Of a DNA stretch of 64,000 bases, positions 8,844-18,269 are shown piece after piece. The translations under genes were made by a program, and so were the position numbers. This DNA comes from G963702155 sp963702155 (GTDB lineage: Bacteria > Pseudomonadota > Alphaproteobacteria > Micavibrionales > Micavibrionaceae): NCBI GenBank assembly GCA_963702155.1, contig OY969717.1, positions 2,232,001 through 2,296,000 on the forward strand. The letters run 5' to 3'. Numbering within the stretch: position 1 is the first letter of the stretch; each line of letters opens with the position of its first letter. The notes beneath the pieces are model-generated. The model was not told the DNA's origin. It did no database searches and saw only the letters and a program-made list of their open reading frames with translations.

Positions 8844-10725
8844 CTAACCAGCTTCAGAATTAATTCTTTGCTCTTCAAGTTCTAACCAGCGCGTTTCATA
8901 GGTATCTAGCCGGCTTTTAAGGCGTTTATAATCCTTTGTTGCACTATAAAATCCATCCGCATCACGTTTATAAAAATCCGGATCTGCCAGTTGTTTTGTC
9001 AAATCGTCCACGCGCACTTGCGTTTTTTCAATTTTTTTAGGCAGCCCTTTTAATTCATGCTGCAACGTAAATGTTAGTTTTTCTGCTGGCTTTTTTGCAG
9101 GCTCATTTGTTTTGGTTTTTGTAGATTCTGAAATATTGTTTTTTGTTATATTTGATTTGCTATGGCTATGATCTTGTGAATCTTTTTTTGCAGCTTTTGT
9201 CTTTGCGGCCAGATAATCGGAATACCCGCCGACATGCGCCTCAACTTTACCACCGCCTTCAAACGCCAAAATTTTTGTCACCGTCTGATCTAAAAAATCG
9301 CGATCATGCGATACCACAAACAGCGTACCCTTATAATTGGACAAAATCTCCTGCAAGCATATCCAGCGTATCCATATCCAGATCATTGGTCGGTTCATCC
9401 AAAATCAGACAGGTTTTCGGATTGGCCAGAATTTTCGCCAGCATCAGGCGGTTTTTCTGCCCCCCGGATAATGTTAAACCTTATCCATCACCCGCGCAGG
9501 ATCGAACAGAAAATCTTTGAAATAGCCGCACACATGGCGTTGTTTGCCCATCACATCAATATAATCCCCACCACCGGGCGATCAGCGTTTTTTTAAGGCT
9601 TTCACGCGGGGTCAAGATCGCTTCGCTTTTGATCAAAATAGGAAAATTCCATCTCCTTGCGCACCTTCACACGCCCTTTATCCGGCTCCATCTTTCAGCA
9701 GCATTTTTAAAAATGTTGTTTTACCAGATCCGTTTTTGCCCAAAATCCCAATCCGATCCCCGCGTTGATTTTAATATCAAACCCTTCTACATCACTGATC
9801 ATCTTATTCTCGCGCTTGAAAGATTTATAAACATTATAAAACTCCGCCACGACCTTAGTGGTTTCCTCATTGTTCTTAACGGTGCCAATTTTAATTGCCG
9901 TTGCCCGTCTAAACGCACTCTCGTCCGCCTCAATTTTGCGCGCATTTCCCGTACCATCTCCACCCGCCGCACATTACGTTTCACCCGCGCTTTTACGCCG
10001 CGACTCGCCCACGCCACTTCAATACCAACAGATCTGCTTACGATTTTTCAGCTCGCGCTCTTCCTGCTCCAGCAACATCGTCGACCATTCTTCAAAATGC
10101 TTGAACCCGCTCGGCTGAATTTCAGGCCACCGCGATCCAACCAGAACACCTGATTGGTCACATTCGCCAAAAATGTCCGGTCATGCGAAATCACTACCAA
10201 TGTCCCGCGATAGGCATTCAGATATTCTTCCAGCCATTCAATCGCTTCCAGATCCAGATGGTTCGTCGGCTCATCCAGCAGTAAAATATCTGGCTCCTCA
10301 ACCAAACATCGCGCCAGCCCCGCCCGTCGCAATTGCCCACCCGATAAAATTGTCATTTGCGCGTTCACATCCACATGCAGCGTTTCGGCAATAATATCGA
10401 CTTTATAAGCGTAGGCTTCTTTATAATCATCTTCGCCCACATCTATTTCTTCAAATATGAAATCAAATACCGTTTGCCCTTCTTTGGGAAGAACGCTTTG
10501 TTTCAAATACCCAATCGTAAGTCCCGCTTCTTCCCATCGCTCGCCTGCATCCAATTCTCGCGTGCCGGTAATAATTTGCATCAGCGTCGATTTACCCGCG
10601 CCATTCTTCCCAACCAGCGCAATCCGCCCTCCTTGATGAATATTGAAAGACAAATCTTCAAATACGGGTTTTTCCGTATATTTGACCATCGCATCTTTAA
10701 CAGAAAGGAGTAACGGTTGTGCCAT
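8844..10725 (-). pseudogene. uup: ABC-F ATPase Uup, broken by many single-base indels (probable sequence errors)
   Basis: The first ABC domain is clean (10725 down to about 10120): Walker A VGKNGAGKS, signature LSGGQLRRAGLA, Walker B DILLLDEPTNHLD. The frame then shifts repeatedly. The linker, the second Walker A (GILGKNGSGKTT), second signature (LSGGQKNRLMLA) and Walker B (LILDEPTNDLD) are readable only by changing frame. The C-terminal coiled-coil DNA-binding domain is again clean (about 9330 down to 8844, ending LELEEQRINSEAG). Uup acts on ribosomes and DNA as a soluble ATPase. Because conserved motifs survive in all frames, I think the indels are sequencing or assembly errors and the real gene is intact. 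It follows the DUF6194 gene by three bases. Confidence 0.85.
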
Positions 10726-10728
10726 TTT

Positions 10729-11184
10729 TTAAAATGCTTTCAGTTTTTTCTGTGTCGCTTCAGATGCTTTATTATAGGCAATATCGAGCATAAATTTGAA
10801 ACGATCAAAAGTTTCTAAAGAAGGATTTAGAACGAAAATCCAGGACATCCATCCATAAACCGGATGCGGCATAATTGTATCAAGCGCACTAAAATCATAA
10901 TCACCTTTTATAACACCGCCTTTAGCCGGGCGCTTTGGCGGGGCGCCAAATAAATCAATATATAATGGTTTAGTAAGACCCGCGTTCAAACGAAAAATAT
11001 CAGGGCGATCAAGCTTAGAAGCTTTATCATTTTCGCCATCTTTTTTCTTGAGTGTACAAAAATATGTGCCACGTTTTAAACGCTTTTCCGGATTTATAAA
11101 ATAACTGCATTCACCCCATGCATCAATACGGTGAACATCTTGATATGATTTCATAATATAGCGGTCTAAATCATCAGGGGACAT
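10729..11184 (-). CDS. DUF6194 family protein
   Basis: The protein has 151 residues, starting at ATG 11184 (MSPDDLDRYI). A GGGG-containing ribosome site precedes this start, and it lies one base after the typA stop codon. An upstream in-frame ATG at 11223 would overlap typA. The sequence matches the DUF6194 pattern: an N-terminal helix, then the core around KASKLDRPDIFRLNAGLTK and a C-terminal HPVYGWMSWIFVLNP. The function of this family is not known. It lies between typA and uup on the same strand with almost no spacing, so the three probably share a transcript. Unlike its neighbours it shows no frameshift. Confidence 0.75.
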   Translation of the reverse strand: MSPDDLDRYIMKSYQDVHRIDAWGECSYFINPEKRLKRGTYFCTLKKKDGENDKASKLDRPDIFRLNAGLTKPLYIDLFGAPPKRPAKGGVIKGDYDFSALDTIMPHPVYGWMSWIFVLNPSLETFDRFKFMLDIAYNKASEATQKKLKAF

Positions 11185-11185
11185 T

Positions 11186-13022
11186 CTACCCCGCGGCTTG
11201 CTTGCTCGCGCGTTTTCGATCATTCGGGTTCAAATGTTTCTTCCGCAACCTTAAATTCAGCGGCGTGACTTCCAGCAATTCATCATCATTGATGTAGGAC
11301 ATCATATCTTCCAAGGCTCATTTTACGCGGTGTGGTTGAGCGTCACCGCATCATCCGTTCCGGACGCGCGCACGTTTGTCAGCTTTTTGCCTTTTAAGAC
11401 ATTGACTTCCAAATCATTCTCACGGCTATGCTCGCCAATAATCATGCCTTCATAAACGGGGGTTTGATGACCGATAAACATCACGCCGCGATCCTGCAAA
11501 TTGAAAATCGCATAGGCCACGGCGGTGCCTGTATCCTTTGCAATAGCGCGCCATTGCGGCGTCCAGGAATATCACCTTTATACGGCGCATAAGAGTGGAA
11601 CACACGGTTAAAAACGCCTGTTCCGCGTGTATCGGTCAAAAATTCTGATTGATATCCGATCAAGCCCACGCGACGGCGCCAAGAAATGTCAATGCGTGTC
11701 TTGCCTGCGCCGCATGATCGCATATCGGTCATTTCGGACTTTACGGCGGTTCATTTTATCAACAACGGTGCCGCTGAATATTCTTCGTCCACATCAATGG
11801 TCACTTCTTCGATCGGCTCCAATTTCTGGCCGTTTTCTTCTTTAATACAAAACGCGCGGGCGCGATACGGTCATTTCAAACCCTTCACGGCGCATGGTTT
11901 CAATCAGAACGCCAAGCTGAAGTTCGCCGCGACCACCAATTTCGAACGCATCTTTATCTTCAGCTTTCTGCAAACGTAATCGCAACATTTGTTTCTGCCT
12001 CGGCCAATAAACGCTCACGGATCATTGTGGAGGTGACTTTTGAGCCTTCTTGCCCGCAAATGGTGAATCATTTACCGTGATCGTAACAGCCATTGTCGGC
12101 GGATCAATCGGCGTTGATTCCATCGGCGTGGTGAGAGCAGGGGCACCAATCGTGTCGGCCACAGATGTCTTTGTAAGGCCCGCGATACAGATAATATCAC
12201 CGGCTTCAACGTCGTCAACAGGGACGCGATCTGTGCCTTCAAACATCAAAAGTTTTGTCAAGCGGCCGTTTTCAACAATGTCTCCGTCCAAGATTCATGG
12301 CCTTTACGGTGTCATTGATTTTTGCTGAGCCTTGCATAAACACGGCCTGTCAGACAGCGACCCAAAAACGGGTCTGAATCAAGCAGCGTCGCAAGCATCG
12401 CAAACGGCTTCCCATCATCCACATTCGGCGCGAGGAACATGTTCAAGGATCAGATCAAGCAGCGGGTGCAGGTTTTCGCGTCGGATCATCCAGTTCTTTC
12501 GTACACCAGCCATCACGACCAGAGGCATAAAGAATCGGGAAATCAAGCTGTTCATCATTGGCATCAAGCGAAACAAAAAGGTCGAAACACTTCGTCCACG
12601 ACTTCTTCGGCGCGGCCATCGGGGCGGTCAATCTTGTTGATAATAACAATCGGCTTCAAACCATGCTTAAGCGCCTTACCCAAGAACGAATTTTGTTTGT
12701 GGCATCGGGCCTTCGGCGGCATCGGTCAGCAAAATAACGCCGTCCGCCATATGCAACACGCGCTCCACCTCACCGCCGAAATCGGCGTGACCGGGGGTAT
12801 CAATAATGTTGATCCGCGTATCTTCCCACATGAATCGATGTTGGTTTTGCCAAAATCGTAATGCCGCGCTCTTTTTCCAAGATCACCGGAATCCATCAGG
12901 CGTTCATCTACCTGCTGATTGTCACGGAACATACCGCTTTGTTTCATGAGAGAGTCGATCAGTGTTGTTTTTCCGTGGTCAACGTGCGCGATAATCGCAA
13001 TATTTCTTAATTTCCGTGCCAT
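11186..13022 (-). pseudogene. typA: Translational GTPase TypA/BipA, broken by many single-base indels (probable sequence errors)
   Basis: Pieces in all three frames together give an almost complete TypA: G1 AHVDHGKTTLIDSLMKQSG, G3 region DTPGHADFGGEVERV, G4 region INKIDRP, then the beta-barrel and C-terminal domains (FLTDTRGTGVFNRVFHSY; GVMFIGHQTPVYEGMIIGEH) and a basic tail ending at TAG 11188-11186. TypA is a ribosome-binding GTPase involved in 50S assembly and stress growth. Examples of indels: an extra G after GATCTT near 12880, one A missing in an A-run near 12850, one A missing in GGCAAAGAAGG near 12045. Conservation within every fragment argues against real decay. Each piece would be restored by a one-base correction. 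Confidence 0.9.
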
Positions 13023-13227
13023 ATCTATTCTTCTTTTAACTCTATATCTCTAATACGTTTCAAACGCTTCTTCTAAAGGGTTTGAGCACAAAATGCAAAA
13101 GAATAAAATAAAGACGGATTTTGGGTGTTTGTAAAAACCACTATTTCATAAAATAAACACGATGTCAAGGAAATAATTCCTATAATTTAACGATTGATCT
13201 TATGCTTTCGCTATCTATATTCATATT

Positions 13228-13677
13228 ATGTTTAAAAATGTAAAGCTTTACGTGACGATTTTTATAATGGCTATGTCAACCAATGCTTGCGCAGCGCCGG
13301 ATGTTGAAACATTAATGGAGCAGCATTTATGGCAAGATCGGGTACTTCTTATATTTGCAGCCCACATGGATAATAAAAGCTATGTTCAGCAAAGAAAAAT
13401 TTTAGATCAAAATAAAACCGGTTTTGAAGCGCGGAATTTGTCAACATGGGCATTTATAGATATGGAATTTGTTAAACAAAACGGAAAAGTTCTGCCCCAT
13501 ATGGCAACCAAGCCGTTTTATAAACATTATAATGTGAGAACTGCCGATTTTACCATCATTTTGATTGGCAAGGATGGCACAGAAAAACTAAGGCAATCTG
13601 AGCCCATATCTGCAGAAAAGCTTTTTTCGATTATTGATGCGATGCCGATGCGCCAGCGAGAGATAAACGAAAAATAA
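13228..13677 (+). CDS. DUF4174 domain protein, exported
   Basis: This is a 149-residue protein with an N-terminal signal peptide (hydrophobic residues 6-22, cleavage near ACAAPD). The mature part fits DUF4174: WQDRVLLIFAAHMDNKSYV, DFTIILIGKDGTEKLR and the ending IIDAMPMRQREI. This family has a thioredoxin-like outline, but no CxxC motif is present here, so a redox role should not be assumed. The gene stands alone on the plus strand, divergent from typA. Its function is unknown. Confidence 0.8.
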   Translation: MFKNVKLYVTIFIMAMSTNACAAPDVETLMEQHLWQDRVLLIFAAHMDNKSYVQQRKILDQNKTGFEARNLSTWAFIDMEFVKQNGKVLPHMATKPFYKHYNVRTADFTIILIGKDGTEKLRQSEPISAEKLFSIIDAMPMRQREINEK

Positions 13678-13863
13678 AAAAGAAAAAAAAGCAATTTTAT
13701 ACCGTAATCATTATACAAAAATCGCGAATATACATTAAAAATATATAAATTAATTCAAATGCTTATCTAATATATTGCGATGCAGTATCGATTTTTATGG
13801 ACGCAACTGAAAAATAAGAATATTGGATGCAAATATATTAATTTTTTTACAAGAGTAAACAAC

Positions 13864-14442
13864 ATGGAAAATCAAACACTCGGCAATATATTTGCACAAC
13901 AAAACGAAAAAGATATGTACATGACCTATGCAATTGGGCATTTACAATCAACATGGAATACTAACCAAGACGGCGTTACGGTTGCTACAATTGTAGATCC
14001 AAAACAAGGTTTGGTTATGACTGCAACGAGCAACTGGGATGATGGTCACTTCACATCGGCAGAAGAGCAGGTTTTACTATCTTCTCAAAGCGATGGCGTA
14101 AACAGGTTTAGCGACGCCGCATACGCTGTTACAATTGTACCCCCGTCTTTAACAGAGAAAAATGAGGATGTAGCGCCATCATACGAACATCTTAAAAACG
14201 CAGGGATCGACAAGATTTACACATGGGCACCACAAAGTGAACGTGCGGCCTTAAGTGAAAGCTTTGCATCCAAAAATATAAAAATAGAATTTACTGATGA
14301 CCCAAAAATAGCCGAAATCGCAAGCGTAATCTATGAAGAGTGCATTAACGACGACCTTCATAAATCTCAGGAGTCGAATTCAGGATTTAAAAGAAAAAGC
14401 GGCAGAAAAAATATTTTCAATGGAAATATAAGCTTTAAATAA
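13864..14442 (+). CDS. Hypothetical protein with a possible degenerate deaminase-like fold
   Basis: I place the start at ATG 13864 (MENQTLGNIF), giving 192 residues; a longer frame begins at 13780 but has no ribosome site. The order of features recalls the cytidine/dCMP deaminase fold: an SAEEQVLL segment where active enzymes have a H-A/C-E motif, then TIVPPSLTEKN where they have PCxxC, then EHLKNAGIDKIYTWAP. The zinc-binding His and Cys are absent, so any such domain would be inactive. The last 35 residues are basic and probably disordered. I do not recognise a named family; the deaminase idea is only a hypothesis. Confidence 0.5.
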   Translation: MENQTLGNIFAQQNEKDMYMTYAIGHLQSTWNTNQDGVTVATIVDPKQGLVMTATSNWDDGHFTSAEEQVLLSSQSDGVNRFSDAAYAVTIVPPSLTEKNEDVAPSYEHLKNAGIDKIYTWAPQSERAALSESFASKNIKIEFTDDPKIAEIASVIYEECINDDLHKSQESNSGFKRKSGRKNIFNGNISFK

Positions 14443-14458
14443 ATATTAAATCGTATAG

Positions 14459-14497
14459 TAAAACGCGCGTTTATAATAAAACAGACGCGCGTTTTTA
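14459..14497. terminator. Bidirectional rho-independent terminator
   Basis: AAACGCGCGT (14461-14470) pairs with ACGCGCGTTT (14485-14494) across a 14-base loop. T-runs follow on both strands. It sits between the convergent genes ending at 14442 and 14511. Confidence 0.8.
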
Positions 14498-14510
14498 TAG
14501 GCACTTAAAA

Positions 14511-15500
14511 TTACAAGAGAGCCTTCGCTAGTTTATATCCGCTTAAAAAAGCGCCTTCGACGCGACCTTCTACAAACCAGTCGCCAATGGCCGCCAGTTT
14601 TAAATCCTCATCAAAAAGATATGGCTTTTTACCATCATATATGCGGGTTGTGGCCGCATAACGCCAGTTGTGCAAAGATGTATGAGCCGCCGCACGCACT
14701 TCAATATTACTAATGTCCGTCAAAGCATCCAAAAGCATATGCTCAACATCGCCGTGGTTATCATCAAAATGCTTTTCCGCCCACTCATTGCTGGAATGAA
14801 CAACAACACATGGTGGTGTTTTACGTTCTGGTTTATCCGAATTTACCGCAATCCAGGAAATAGGCGAATTTTTTACAACCGCTGCGCCCCAATTCGGCGG
14901 CGTCCATTTGTCTTTTTCAAACCCGAGCATGAGGGTAAAGCATGCCTCCATTTTAACATCTTCGATATGGCGCTTTCGGAAAAAATCTGATGGGTATAAA
15001 TCAAGCAATTGCTCAGAAGGGAGCGTTGATACGACAAGGTCAAAAGGCCCGTGATATCCGTCATCTGTATCAAGCAAATACCAGGCTTGACCTTTAAACT
15101 CTAGTGTTTTGATGCGGGTTTTAAGATAAAGCTGGTCTTCAAATTCGGAAGACATAGCTTTTGAAAGTGCATTCATACGCGGAATACCGATATAATGCGG
15201 TTCAAACCATTCCCGCTTATAAGGTCGTTCATTTGGCATAAGGGTCACGACTTTTGGTTGCCAATCGGCAATAATGCCGCGCTTTATATACGGTAATAAA
15301 AATGATTTGAATTCTGATGATCGCGCCGTAAAATATTGCGCGCCATGATCAAATTGATAAGGATCAGCATAGCGCGTAGACATACGCCCGCTTACACCGC
15401 GTGCTTTTTCAAAAATACTGATTTTATGGTCATGTCCGGCGATTTTTGCAAAAGTGAGCCCGGACATACCGGCTCCGATAACGGCAATTCTTTTGGACAT
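14511..15500 (-). CDS. FAD-dependent amine oxidase-like (renalase-like) oxidoreductase
   Basis: The protein has 329 residues. The N-terminus carries a Rossmann dinucleotide-binding motif (IAVIGAGMSGLTFAKIAG), followed by the GG-like FAD motif region EKARGVSGRMSTRY and FDHGAQYFTAR, typical of renalase-like NAD(P)/FAD amine oxidases. The C-terminal FAD contact AAIGDWFVEGRVEGAFLSG is present. The substrate cannot be told from sequence; bacterial renalases oxidise isomeric dihydro-nicotinamide cofactors. It starts 15 bases after the end of the PRC-barrel gene, so the two are likely co-transcribed. Confidence 0.85.
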   Translation of the reverse strand: MSKRIAVIGAGMSGLTFAKIAGHDHKISIFEKARGVSGRMSTRYADPYQFDHGAQYFTARSSEFKSFLLPYIKRGIIADWQPKVVTLMPNERPYKREWFEPHYIGIPRMNALSKAMSSEFEDQLYLKTRIKTLEFKGQAWYLLDTDDGYHGPFDLVVSTLPSEQLLDLYPSDFFRKRHIEDVKMEACFTLMLGFEKDKWTPPNWGAAVVKNSPISWIAVNSDKPERKTPPCVVVHSSNEWAEKHFDDNHGDVEHMLLDALTDISNIEVRAAAHTSLHNWRYAATTRIYDGKKPYLFDEDLKLAAIGDWFVEGRVEGAFLSGYKLAKALL

Positions 15501-15515
15501 AGTTTTAAGGTCTTA

Positions 15516-16610
15516 TTATCTGGATTCTGTAAACTCGATGTGTTTGAGCAGATCAAATGTCTGATCTGTTGAAAGTTTTATATTAAAACCTTCTGAGCTT
15601 TTTACAACATCGGCCTTATCAAAATTAAAGGACAGAAGCTGACCCCTCAAATCTGGCGCTAAGAAAGGATCCAGACTTATATATACGCGTTCGACCTTAT
15701 CACGCTCGATAATAACATGCTGAATTTTACCGGTTTTCTCACCTTCAAAATCAAGCAATACGCCATTTTCCAGACTTTTCAAACTAATATAGTCGGCATA
15801 TTTATCGGCGATTGTGCCAATATCATCATTGGTATCAACCGTATCACTGGCGCTCTCCAAAACAACGTCGCCATCTTTTTGCGTTTCAAAAATTTTATCA
15901 AACTGCACGGTTTCAAGATCACGGTCGTCATAGCCGGTGTTTTCATCAAACACCAAAAACTTGATCATGTTGGTTTCGGGATGAATAAGAATATCATGAA
16001 TATCGCCCACAACATCCCCCTCTAAGCCATAGATGCTTTTGCCAAGACTATATTTGACCGAATTACGGAATTGCGCTTGGTCAGCATTATTATTTTCGAC
16101 AAATTGATAATAATCATTCAATTGTACAGTGTCTGATACGTCGGCTTCTGTACCGGAAAGATCAATATTATTTGTGAGATGATCACCTTCAAACATATCA
16201 TCAAAAATATGTCCAAAAAAATCAAAAATACTGTTTCTATTCGACTTCTCAGGATATGGGTTAGAGGGTTGCTCGGTAAAGTCATAGCGCTCAGTAGGGT
16301 CTTGCTGTTGCACTATTTGTTGATCTAATGCCGGCGCATCTTGAGGATTAGCGTCTGCCGTTAAAGGCGCGGCATTTTCATTTGAGGCGGCAGTGACAAC
16401 AGCTATATTCGGATTTCTGTCATTATCTGACCCTAAAAATGGAATACGAATATCGCCTGTCATAAAATAAGACCAGGCTGCAAAAAGAACGAGCGCGCCT
16501 ATAATCAAGAATGCAATATTCCAGAATGTACGTTTTGCAAAGGGTTGATTATGTTCCATATCCCAGATAGGCGCTTTCTTTTCGTTATAATTAGGGTCGG
16601 ACATGTTCAT
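15516..16610 (-). CDS. Single-pass membrane protein with PRC-barrel-like domains
   Basis: The protein has 364 residues; AGGAAA lies about seven bases before the start. A short cytoplasmic N-terminus is followed by one transmembrane helix (about 29-50, FWNIAFLIIGALVLFAAW), then an acidic Asn/Asp-rich linker. Residues about 185-260 fit a PRC-barrel (SIYGLEGDVVGDIHDILIHP; DDRDLETVQFDKIF). A second similar unit lies at about 280-345 (VLLDFEGEKTGKIQHVIIE). PRC-barrels bind ligands or partner proteins, and alphaproteobacteria often use them in envelope proteins. The gene precedes the renalase-like oxidoreductase. The specific role is unknown. Confidence 0.75.
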   Translation of the reverse strand: MNMSDPNYNEKKAPIWDMEHNQPFAKRTFWNIAFLIIGALVLFAAWSYFMTGDIRIPFLGSDNDRNPNIAVVTAASNENAAPLTADANPQDAPALDQQIVQQQDPTERYDFTEQPSNPYPEKSNRNSIFDFFGHIFDDMFEGDHLTNNIDLSGTEADVSDTVQLNDYYQFVENNNADQAQFRNSVKYSLGKSIYGLEGDVVGDIHDILIHPETNMIKFLVFDENTGYDDRDLETVQFDKIFETQKDGDVVLESASDTVDTNDDIGTIADKYADYISLKSLENGVLLDFEGEKTGKIQHVIIERDKVERVYISLDPFLAPDLRGQLLSFNFDKADVVKSSEGFNIKLSTDQTFDLLKHIEFTESR

Positions 16611-16682
16611 CGAAATTTTCCTATAAATATCTTATACATATTATGAACCTTAATAAAGCTGTATTAGTTCCCGATTTTAAAA

Positions 16683-16720
16683 TAGAAAAAACGGCGCTCT
16701 ATTATTACAAAGCACCGTTT
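16683..16720 (-). terminator. Rho-independent terminator after the manC-manB operon
   Basis: On the minus strand AAACGGTGCT pairs with AGCGCCGTTT (one G-U pair), followed by a T-rich run. It lies about 30 bases beyond the manB stop codon. Confidence 0.8.
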
Positions 16721-16751
16721 CTTGATTTCTTTAAAGTAAAGCAGATTATTT

Positions 16752-18239
16752 TTAGCTTAGCTTCTGGTCGTATGCGCCAACCGTTCCAAGCGTTTGTAAC
16801 GTACCGTCGATTTCCTCAAACATACCTTTCATATTGGCTTCTGATGTCGGGCTTTCAACCACAACAACCAATGATGGCTTGTTTGATGATGCACGCACCA
16901 AACCCCAAGTGCCGTCTTCTAAAACAACGCGAACACCGTTTACAGTGATAAGGTCGACAATCTTTTGACCCAAAACGGCCTCGCCATTGGCTTTCTTATC
17001 TTCATAAATCTTGGTCACATTTTCAACGGCGACATATTTTTTATCATCTGCGCATTTTGGTGACATAGTAGGGGAGCCCCAAGTCTTCGGCAAAGCTTCA
17101 CGTAAATCGGCCAAAGATTTATCCGGATTGCTATCCAGAAGCTGACACACGGTGACGGCAGAAAGAATACCATCATCATACCCGCGGCCAATCGGCGCGT
17201 TATAAAAGAAGTGGCCTGACTTCTCAAAGCCAACCAATGCGTTAAGCTCATTAACGCGGCGCTTGATATAAGAATGACCGGTTTTCCAGTAGTCAGTGGT
17301 CGCGCCAAGCTCCTTTAATACAGGGTCTGTATTATATAGGCCGGTAGATTTAACATCGACTACAAACTGCTTGTTATCATGTTTTGCGGCCAGATCACGC
17401 GCCAGCATAACACCGACCTTATCTGCAAAAATTTCCTCGCCCGTATTATCAATAACACCGCAACGGTCGCCATCTCCATCAAAACCAAATCCAACGTCTG
17501 CGCCGGTTTCCTTAACCTTGTCACTAATTGCATGAAGCATTTTCAAATCTTCGGGGTTGGGATTGTAAGTCGGGAACGTAAAATCCAGATCACAATCCAT
17601 TTCGATAACTTCACATCCCAATGCACGTAAGGTTTGCGGTGCGTATGCGCCCGCCGTACCATTTCCGCAGGCTGTCACAACTTTAAGTTTGCGTTTGATC
17701 GCTTTGCCATCGGTGAGGTCGGCAATGTATTTGTCTTTAATCCCTTCGACATACGTATATTTACCGCCATCTTTGGGTTTGAACGCTTCGCTTAAAACAA
17801 TTTCTTTTAAACGGCTCATTTCATCAGGGCCAAAGGTTAGTGGACGGTTTACGCCAATTTTAACACCTGTCCAGCCATTTTCATTATGGGATGCGGTTAC
17901 CATCGCAACGGCAGGGCAATCTAGCTCGAACTGCGAGAAATAGGCAACCGGCGAAAGCGCCAATCCAATATCACGCACTTCTGCGCCCGTCGCCATCAAG
18001 CCAATAGTCAGCGCCTGTTTGATGGATGTGGAATAAGAACGATAATCATGACCAACAACAATCGCGGGCGGCGTAATATTCATTTCTTGCATCATCGTAC
18101 CAATACCCATGCCGAGCGCCTGTACACCGCGCAAGTTAAGGTCTTCAGGAAAAAGCCAGCGCGCATCATACTCGCGGAAACCTGATGGGGCGATTAAAAC
18201 CTCGCGTTCAAATTCTTCTGTATTATATTTAATAGTCAT
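16752..18239 (-). CDS. manB: Phosphomannomutase/phosphoglucomutase
   Basis: This is a 495-residue member of the alpha-D-phosphohexomutase family (AlgC/ManB type). The phosphoserine loop is TASHNENGWTG (about residue 115), the metal-binding loop is GFDGDGDRCGV, the sugar-binding loop is GFEKSGHFF, and the phosphate-binding tail is VRASSNKPSLVVVVESP. It converts mannose-6-phosphate to mannose-1-phosphate and often glucose-6-phosphate to glucose-1-phosphate. It follows manC by 30 bases with an AGGAG site, so the two form an operon. Its product feeds GDP-mannose (through ManC) and possibly UDP-glucose (through GalU at 30573) for the exopolysaccharide locus. Confidence 0.93.
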   Translation of the reverse strand: MTIKYNTEEFEREVLIAPSGFREYDARWLFPEDLNLRGVQALGMGIGTMMQEMNITPPAIVVGHDYRSYSTSIKQALTIGLMATGAEVRDIGLALSPVAYFSQFELDCPAVAMVTASHNENGWTGVKIGVNRPLTFGPDEMSRLKEIVLSEAFKPKDGGKYTYVEGIKDKYIADLTDGKAIKRKLKVVTACGNGTAGAYAPQTLRALGCEVIEMDCDLDFTFPTYNPNPEDLKMLHAISDKVKETGADVGFGFDGDGDRCGVIDNTGEEIFADKVGVMLARDLAAKHDNKQFVVDVKSTGLYNTDPVLKELGATTDYWKTGHSYIKRRVNELNALVGFEKSGHFFYNAPIGRGYDDGILSAVTVCQLLDSNPDKSLADLREALPKTWGSPTMSPKCADDKKYVAVENVTKIYEDKKANGEAVLGQKIVDLITVNGVRVVLEDGTWGLVRASSNKPSLVVVVESPTSEANMKGMFEEIDGTLQTLGTVGAYDQKLS

Positions 18240-18269
18240 AAGTGTGTATCTCCTGTTTAATATATGTAT

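Noticed and set aside
9143..10713. Plus-strand frames opposite uup
   Set aside because: They arise opposite the frameshifted uup sequence and show no family resemblance.
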